NCBI GenBank assembly: GCA_005793025.1 | Contig: SXQI01000097.1 | Span: 1-11,062, forward strand | DNA from: Verrucomicrobiales bacterium | GTDB lineage: Bacteria; Verrucomicrobiota; Verrucomicrobiia; Limisphaerales; SXQI01 | Length of the DNA: 11,062 nucleotides | Direction: 5' to 3' | In this document: positions 5,978-11,062 of the stretch, piece by piece | Layout: each line of letters opens with the position of its first letter | Position numbering within the stretch: position 1 is the first letter of the stretch | The notes under the pieces: generated by a model | What the model was told of the DNA's origin: nothing | Seen by the model: only the letters and a program-made list of their open reading frames with translations | The model's database searches: none | Translations under genes and position numbers: made by a program

Positions 5978-7762
5978 TTACTTGATCATTTTGAGGTTCG
6001 CTTCGGCGAAGGCCTTTCCCATCTGGGCAAAGATCTTCGCGCTGCCAAAATAGTGGTAACCGCCATTGGAAGCGCCTTTAAGGGCCTCCCGGTCTTTGAG
6101 CGGAAGGACTTCCTCCAAGGCGAGATCGAGCTTCTTCTGGTCCGCTTTGGTGATCCCTTCAATCCGCACATCCATCGCTGCATAGCGTTCCGGAGTTTTA
6201 AGGTCGTATTGGTCATTGGCATAGACCGCCAACACGTTCTTCCCCTTCTTCAAATAATTGATCTGTTCCTTTTCGAGGACGATGGAGCCGTATTGCGGCT
6301 TGTCCTGCCACCAGATGTAGGTGTGGATCACTTGGCCGTTCAAATAGACACGGAATCCTTGTCTTGCCAAGACCGCGAGGCGATACGAATCGAAGTTGAG
6401 GTGTTCCACATCAAAAGTCGTTCGCATCAGCAGGAATTCGCCCTTCCCCCATGGTGAGGGGAACTCGTCCAATTTGATTCCGCTATGATCCCAGACGCCC
6501 TTTCCGATGGGAGTCCTGCCGGATGTCCACTTGCTGTCATCGAAGTCGGGCTTGTGCCAATCATCCATCCCGGTTGGCAGCGTGATATCACGGAATCGCC
6601 TGTCGTCATATTTTTCCAACTTGTCTTTCTTCTCAGTGACATCAACCGTGGCGAAGTGCCAGATCCGTTCCTCTGGGAGAGGTTTACCAATCGGTTTCCA
6701 GTAATTTTCCCATTTCCATTCGCTGTTAAAAAGTCCATCCGCTTTCAAGGTGTGCGCTGTGCTGACGATGTTGTTATACTCGCCCTGCTTGGGCTCTGCG
6801 GCGGCAATGTCATGATCCCAGAAGGGAGCGGTATCAACCGCAACGACATTGCCCTTGAACTCGGGCATGTCGGCCGGCGCGGCCATGGCCTTCCGGAAAT
6901 TCACGTTTTTCTCTCCATCGACTCCCAGCACGCCGATCACGAAGGGCATCTTCGGGGCGGCAAGATCTTTGCGAACATCGCGAATGAAGTGTGACAACAA
7001 GCGCGAGTATTCTTCATAATTCCCATTGGGGTAGGTCTGCCCATCGACCAGATCGTTGAAACCCTGAAGCCAGACAAAACCGGCCAGTTCATAGCCAGCC
7101 TTCGGGTTGTATTCCGGACAGACTCGCGAGGGCTCTGCCAGCACCTTTTTCACATGGTCGACCATCATCCGGTAAAACACACCTGAGGCGGCTTTCTTTT
7201 CTTCCTGCCATTTTTTCCGGTCCTCGAGCTTGGGAACCCCGTGGGCACCTTGGGGATGCTGGTCCCACACTTCCTGAATCTCCTTGGGCAGCTTGTATTG
7301 CCCGGCACTGGGCGGCCGGAACTCCGTGTTGAGCGACCTGCCGCCCCAGGCAGTTTTGATAATCAAGATGGGCTCATTCAATTCTTTCTCCATGGAGATG
7401 CCGAAGGTGAACTCAGGACCAATATTACCAGACATCTTGGTGGGTTGATCACCACGTGCGCCAAAGCCGACGGTCAATTTCCCTAGGCCCTCGCCATTAG
7501 CACTGCCATCGTAAGGGCCGGTCAAATACGACATCCAGACTTTGTCACATACCCGTGGAGTTCCATCGGGATTGCGCATCTCCTTTAGAATGGGTGCCGT
7601 CAACGGGTCCTTGCCGATATAGTCAAAAGTGCTGATCGAGGCGTGCCCCTCCATGTTGGACTGCCCGGCGAGGATGAATACCTTGAGCGGTTTGGCTGAG
7701 CAAATTGGAGAAAATACGTATAACAGCACTGCCGTGAGTATTAGGGTTGGTTTCATATGCAT
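5978..7762 (-). CDS. Secreted SASA-type SGNH carbohydrate esterase with inserted jelly-roll domain
   Basis: Predicted exported acyl-esterase of the sialate O-acetylesterase/SASA type (594 residues), probably removing acetyl or other acyl groups from glycans. The signal peptide is MHMKPTLILTAVLLYVFSPICSA. The SGNH core shows FILAGQSNMEGH (nucleophile Ser35), KTAWGGRSL (oxyanion Gly near 141) and FVWLQGFNDLVD (Asn236). Residues about 368-536 form a different, beta-rich galactose-binding-like or jelly-roll region (FRDITLPTGMDDWHKPDFDD, GEFLLMRTTFDV, FRVYLNGQVIHTYIWW, KKGKNVLAVYAND). The last SGNH element follows at 568-586 (GYHYFGSAKIFAQMGKAFA), where His570 is the likely catalytic His; the usual Asp three residues before is Gly567. 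The start at 7762 directly abuts the upstream TAG (7763-7765); a second ATG at 7756 is equally possible. It is the last gene of the YdjY-DUF6288-esterase operon, likely translationally coupled. The substrate is not known. Confidence 0.88.
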   Translation of the reverse strand: MHMKPTLILTAVLLYVFSPICSAKPLKVFILAGQSNMEGHASISTFDYIGKDPLTAPILKEMRNPDGTPRVCDKVWMSYLTGPYDGSANGEGLGKLTVGFGARGDQPTKMSGNIGPEFTFGISMEKELNEPILIIKTAWGGRSLNTEFRPPSAGQYKLPKEIQEVWDQHPQGAHGVPKLEDRKKWQEEKKAASGVFYRMMVDHVKKVLAEPSRVCPEYNPKAGYELAGFVWLQGFNDLVDGQTYPNGNYEEYSRLLSHFIRDVRKDLAAPKMPFVIGVLGVDGEKNVNFRKAMAAPADMPEFKGNVVAVDTAPFWDHDIAAAEPKQGEYNNIVSTAHTLKADGLFNSEWKWENYWKPIGKPLPEERIWHFATVDVTEKKDKLEKYDDRRFRDITLPTGMDDWHKPDFDDSKWTSGRTPIGKGVWDHSGIKLDEFPSPWGKGEFLLMRTTFDVEHLNFDSYRLAVLARQGFRVYLNGQVIHTYIWWQDKPQYGSIVLEKEQINYLKKGKNVLAVYANDQYDLKTPERYAAMDVRIEGITKADQKKLDLALEEVLPLKDREALKGASNGGYHYFGSAKIFAQMGKAFAEANLKMIK

Positions 7763-10156
7763 CTATTGCTTGGAATCTTTCTTCTCGGAGACTTTTGCGA
7801 TGAAGTCCTTCAGGCCGACGAGCTTCGGCTCTTCGGTGGACGCTTCGATTTCGGCGATGGCTTTGTCGATGTTCGCTACTCCTTCAGGGGAATTGGGCGG
7901 CCGTTTTTTGCGTAATTCCGGCAAGACAGCTCTGGCGTGCTTGCCGTAGCGACGGAGAAGTTCCAGCCGCTTCTGATAATCATTTCCCCACCGCCACTCC
8001 ACGGTGGAAACGCAGAGATCCATGCCCTCGCGGATGTGGCGGCGCGAGAGGATGTCCAGTCCTGCCTGCCGGATCTCGTCTCCCCACATTTCGTTGCTGG
8101 GCGCGAGGGTTTCGATGGCGCTGATGAGGTCGGGCAGGAGCGGGGCGAGTTCGCGGTCGCTGAGTTTTCCAAGCACTGGAATGATGGAGGCGCGGACGAC
8201 GCTGTCGTCGTTCTGGAGGAACGCTTTCATGATCTGAAGGAGCTGCGTGCGGTCCACGCCATCAAGCGAATCGGAGAGGATGCTGCGAGGCTCGCGATTT
8301 CCGGGATACGGGGAAAACAAGGCGCGTGAAGCGGCGCGTTGGTGCATGCGGCGCGGGTCCGAGGGCGTCGGGCGGAGGGACATGGCAATGAGGTCGCCAA
8401 GGCTGTCCTTGTCACCGAGGCGGGTGAGGGCTTCGGCGGCAAGGCATTGCAGCCAAGTGTCCTGATCCTTGAGGCCGGCGCGCAACTGCGGCAAGGCGGA
8501 TGCAGCACCCTTACCGAGTCTTCCGAGTGCCTCCGCAGCGCCATAGCGGGCATAGCGCTCCTTGCCGTCGAGCAGCGCAAGCAGCGTGGGAGCAAAGTCG
8601 CCGCCGCGTTTACCGATGGCCATTGCGGAATAATAACGCATGGTGGGAGACCAGCTTTTGAGTCCTTCGATGAGTTCCTCGTCTTGTCTTTTGTAGAAGC
8701 CGTTTCTTTCGCCTAGCGGGAACCGGTCGCGCCCGGCGGCGATGACTTTTTTCACAGCTTCGGCATTTAGCTCGGGGGCGGTTGACGGCTTCTTGCCGAG
8801 GATGTAGAGGCTCTTTTGGTAAAGACCGAACGAGAGCAGATAGCCGCCGGTGAGATCCCAGTCGGTGTAGTTATCGTTTTCGTCGCCGGCCTCGACTTTC
8901 TGATAGACGAAGCCGCCTTTCCAGTTCCGCGAGAGGTCGTAATACCAGGCTTGTTCCTTGAGGTAGGCGCCAGTGGCGAGCGGGCCGCTGCGCGCCGCGC
9001 CGGGGATGGCCCAGAGCATGTTCCAGAAATTCCCGCAATGGCCCTGCTCCCTGCAATCGTAGGCGGCGGTGGCCATCCAGGAGTTGAACTCGGTGGCTGC
9101 GCGGTCGTCGAGCAGATCAAACAACACGGCCGCGCACGAGGATTTGCCATTGTCGTCATGCGCGGTTCCCCAAGCCGGATGGTCGCCATAGGGGATGGCC
9201 CCTTTGTCCACATAGTAGCGGAGAAAATTCACTGACTTTTCGATGACTTTGTCCAAGGCCGGATCGCTGACACCGGCCTGGCGGGCGAGCACGAGTGAGA
9301 TGGTCATGGGCAAGCCGATCACATTCATGCCGCCGTAGCCTTCGGAATGGCCGTCGGCCAAGGGGGGAGCGTGGCCCCACATGCCGTTCATGCATTGGTT
9401 TTTCACGCCACGCAGAGTGGTTTGTTTCAATTCGGAGAAGGCCGTCTGCTTCTCGGTGGAGAGGGTGAATTCGCTGAGGAAAAGATTCGCATAAGCGATA
9501 TACCAGTTCCAGGTGTCCTTGGGTTGAACGGATTCCGCGGCTTTCGTGGCATACTTAGCGAGCATGGGATGATACGCCTTGTCGCCGCTGGCCAGCAGGG
9601 CGAGGGCGTTGAGATGATCGGGGATATCGGCGTTTTTAAAGCCTTTCCTGGCGATCAGGCGGCAGCCTTGCTCGAAGATGGCCTTCGACTTGGGGCAATC
9701 GTAAGGCGCCGTTGCGCTGTAGGCTCCGAGCACCTGCAGCTTGAGTTCCACGTTTGAGGATTTTCCATTCCGCCAGATCGTTATCGGAAGGATGCCGGTA
9801 TTTTCCTCTGCGGCGGCGATCGCGTGGCCGAAACTTCTGCGGGCGTCGTCCGCGAACGGCTTGCCAAAGACCCCGAGGATCACATCATGGACCTCCAGAA
9901 TGCCATCGGCGGGCGAACCATTGTCCACGGCGGTGACGAGGATCTGCCGGGCGGCGGCGGTGAGGTCTTCATGGCGGAAGAACATCCAGCCGCGGAGTCC
10001 GGTGGGGCCGAGCAGCCAGTCGTGGGAATCATCCTTCTTTCCGCCAGCGGTGAAATCGGGCGGCACCGCACCTGCCGGTGCTCCAGCGGATGAAGGCGAA
10101 AAGGCCAGCGTGGCTGTGGTGAGCAGCAGGAAGACGGTGTGAGCCATGTTTTTCAT
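7763..10156 (-). CDS. Secreted PDZ/DUF6288/HEAT-repeat protein
   Basis: A large exported protein (797 residues from this start) of the uncharacterised DUF6288 type. Seen: a signal peptide (MKNMAHTVFLLLTTATLAF, then SPSSAG); an N-terminal LLGPTGLRGWMF motif; a PDZ-like segment (about 67-105, VTAVDNGSPADGILEVHDVI then GVFGKPF); and a helical central region (about 155-455) rich in conserved-looking Trp, Gly, His and Asp (GMWGHAPPLADGHSEGYGGM, IPYGDHPAWGTAHDDNGKSS, CGNFWNMLWAIPGAARSGPL, NYTDWDLTGGYLLSFG) that resembles alpha/alpha-toroid proteins. HEAT-like repeats follow (about 500-680, RYYSAMAIGKRG then ARYGAAEALGRLG and LQCLAAEALTRLG), ending in a charged tail. The frame is open to an ATG at 10279, but that adds 41 residues before the signal peptide, so ATG 10156 (or 10147) is preferred. 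It lies between the YdjY and esterase genes. No enzymatic activity can be assigned; a binding or scaffold role on the cell surface is a guess. Confidence 0.86.
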   Translation of the reverse strand: MKNMAHTVFLLLTTATLAFSPSSAGAPAGAVPPDFTAGGKKDDSHDWLLGPTGLRGWMFFRHEDLTAAARQILVTAVDNGSPADGILEVHDVILGVFGKPFADDARRSFGHAIAAAEENTGILPITIWRNGKSSNVELKLQVLGAYSATAPYDCPKSKAIFEQGCRLIARKGFKNADIPDHLNALALLASGDKAYHPMLAKYATKAAESVQPKDTWNWYIAYANLFLSEFTLSTEKQTAFSELKQTTLRGVKNQCMNGMWGHAPPLADGHSEGYGGMNVIGLPMTISLVLARQAGVSDPALDKVIEKSVNFLRYYVDKGAIPYGDHPAWGTAHDDNGKSSCAAVLFDLLDDRAATEFNSWMATAAYDCREQGHCGNFWNMLWAIPGAARSGPLATGAYLKEQAWYYDLSRNWKGGFVYQKVEAGDENDNYTDWDLTGGYLLSFGLYQKSLYILGKKPSTAPELNAEAVKKVIAAGRDRFPLGERNGFYKRQDEELIEGLKSWSPTMRYYSAMAIGKRGGDFAPTLLALLDGKERYARYGAAEALGRLGKGAASALPQLRAGLKDQDTWLQCLAAEALTRLGDKDSLGDLIAMSLRPTPSDPRRMHQRAASRALFSPYPGNREPRSILSDSLDGVDRTQLLQIMKAFLQNDDSVVRASIIPVLGKLSDRELAPLLPDLISAIETLAPSNEMWGDEIRQAGLDILSRRHIREGMDLCVSTVEWRWGNDYQKRLELLRRYGKHARAVLPELRKKRPPNSPEGVANIDKAIAEIEASTEEPKLVGLKDFIAKVSEKKDSKQ

Positions 10157-10279
10157 GAATAAACTCGGGATTTGGAAAATGCGTTGTTTAGGAAAGATGA
10201 GGTCGCCAACGGCTAGGATTCCATCGGCGGGAAAAACCTTCTCCACTCGGGTGACAGTTGGGTCTAGGGGATCGGTCAT
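10157..10279 (-). pseudogene. Orphan PDZ-like fragment, in frame before the DUF6288 signal peptide
   Basis: Forty-one codons run from an ATG 2 nt after the YdjY stop straight into the DUF6288 frame. They encode VTRVEKVFPADGILAVGDLI (10255-10196), which matches the PDZ-like segment of the downstream protein (VTAVDNGSPADGILEVHDVI, 9937-9878) at 12 of 20 residues and, by hand count, 40 of 60 bases. A PDZ piece ahead of a signal peptide makes little sense in an exported protein, so this is most simply a remnant of a second DUF6288/PDZ gene. The alternative is that it is translated as a real N-terminal extension, since the spacing to the YdjY stop suits translational coupling. Confidence 0.5.
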
Positions 10280-10281
10280 TG

Positions 10282-11062
10282 CTAGGGTCTTTCCGGGACG
10301 GAAATCGAGGGGGATGGGTTGGCCGTTGTGGCTTTTGCGGCGGGCAGAACTTGCGGGCGAAGACGTAGGGTCACGTTCGAACCTACGGCAGGCAGCTTCC
10401 TAGCGTCAACCTGCCACACCAGCGCGTCATTGTCCTGGCTATGAATCGCCGGCAGGCAAAGCAACTCGTCGCCAAAGGTCGAGAGAGAGATCACATTTCC
10501 GCTTTCGTCGCTCAAGTATCGGCGCGGCCCAGGCCCGTCGCCATGCAAGACGGAACCGGCAAAGAGGAAGGTGTGCGTCGGAAACCTGTTCTCATGGTCC
10601 ACAGAAGCGGGGTCATCGGACGTATTATTGGAACGGGCAATGAAATCGCTGATCGGGTGCTCGACTAGCTTCCCGTCTTTGCCCTTGAGCAACAGAAAAA
10701 CGTCCACCGGCCCGCCGCTGGGTGGAAAGTCAATCCAGCGCCCGGCTTGATCCGCGAGCTGCTTGCGCGTCGCCGGACTTCCAGATTTGGATCCGAGCAA
10801 CAGGAGCGCCGCGTGAATGTGCATCGGCTTGGCCTCGACCGCGACGATGGATTCATGCTCCTTGGTTCCTTTGGTGCAAGCCACCAACTCAAGCGCGCCT
10901 CGATGAAGGCAGACGGAACTTTCCACATCCACGCACCGGTCCTGAACGTTGATTGCCACGCCTGGAAACTTCAGTTTCGGCAAGGCGGCTTGAAGAGTGG
11001 TGTTCGTGGCGCCCCCGGCTGATCCTGTCCGGTTGGTGGAAAGAGCCTCTGAAGGGAGCTCG
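10282..11062 (-). CDS. YdjY-domain protein, partial (5' end outside window)
   Basis: C-terminal 260 residues of a YdjY-domain protein; the frame is still open at the window edge, and the TTG at 10983 is an internal codon because reading continues upstream (EALSTNRTG, then LQAALPKLKFPGVAINV). Seen: the YdjY pattern of a conserved beta-rich domain (FPGVAINVQDRCVDVESSVC, GALELVACTKGTKEHESIVA, KPMHIHAALLLLGS, GPVDVFLLLKGKDGK), then a second part with RFPTHTFLFAGSVLHGD, YLSDESGNVISLSTFGDELL and a C-terminal Pro/Ala-rich tail. The function of YdjY domains is not known to me; members are usually exported, but the signal region lies outside the window. Its stop is followed after 2 nt by the PDZ-fragment ATG, so it heads or continues the operon with the DUF6288 and esterase genes. 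Confidence 0.87.
   Translation of the reverse strand, partial: ELPSEALSTNRTGSAGGATNTTLQAALPKLKFPGVAINVQDRCVDVESSVCLHRGALELVACTKGTKEHESIVAVEAKPMHIHAALLLLGSKSGSPATRKQLADQAGRWIDFPPSGGPVDVFLLLKGKDGKLVEHPISDFIARSNNTSDDPASVDHENRFPTHTFLFAGSVLHGDGPGPRRYLSDESGNVISLSTFGDELLCLPAIHSQDNDALVWQVDARKLPAVGSNVTLRLRPQVLPAAKATTANPSPSISVPERP

Noticed and set aside
8816..9235. Long plus-strand ORF antisense to the DUF6288 gene
   Set aside because: Such open antisense frames are expected in G+C-rich genes; no domain, start signal or natural composition supports it. The same holds for the other antisense frames between 6053 and 10403.
10282..10983. YdjY gene starting at the TTG at 10983
   Set aside because: The frame continues without a stop to the window edge with plausible sequence, so the true start lies outside.

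Overview
The window looks like a chromosomal segment from a Verrucomicrobia/Planctomycetes-type bacterium. The grounds are a YdjY-domain protein, a DUF6288/HEAT protein, an SGNH esterase of the sialate O-acetylesterase (SASA) type with an embedded jelly-roll domain, a small lipoprotein with a C-terminal region I associate with Verrucomicrobia, and few Shine-Dalgarno sites. This placement rests on family recognition and not on any marker gene.

Left part (about 1-5350, moderate G+C): mostly housekeeping genes. A TrmH/SpoU-family RNA 2'-O-methyltransferase (44-868) is followed by a small unknown protein (913-1218). Three minus-strand genes, read from right to left, are an M29 aminopeptidase (3554-2421), a secreted SGNH/GDSL hydrolase (2344-1658) and a small lipoprotein (1619-1215), which ends stop-to-stop with the small protein. 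Divergent from the aminopeptidase lie pdxH (3658-4293, pyridoxamine 5'-phosphate oxidase) and an EamA/DMT transporter that starts at TTG (4394-5350).

Junction (about 5351-5977): no intact gene. On the minus strand lies a decayed GNAT N-acetyltransferase whose family-typical Trp-Ser-Asp-Trp reads stop-Ser-Asp-stop and whose C-terminal half is frameshifted.

Right part (5978-11062, more G+C-rich in places): one tight minus-strand operon, from right to left a YdjY-domain protein (5' end outside the window), an orphan PDZ-like fragment, a secreted PDZ/DUF6288/HEAT protein and a secreted SASA-type esterase. Gaps are 0-2 nt. Two of the three products have visible export signals, and the third runs off the edge. 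This is the best candidate for an undescribed system: an exported esterase made together with a large repeat/scaffold protein and a YdjY protein, possibly acting on acylated polysaccharide. The substrate is inference only. No tRNA, rRNA, CRISPR array or transposase gene was seen.
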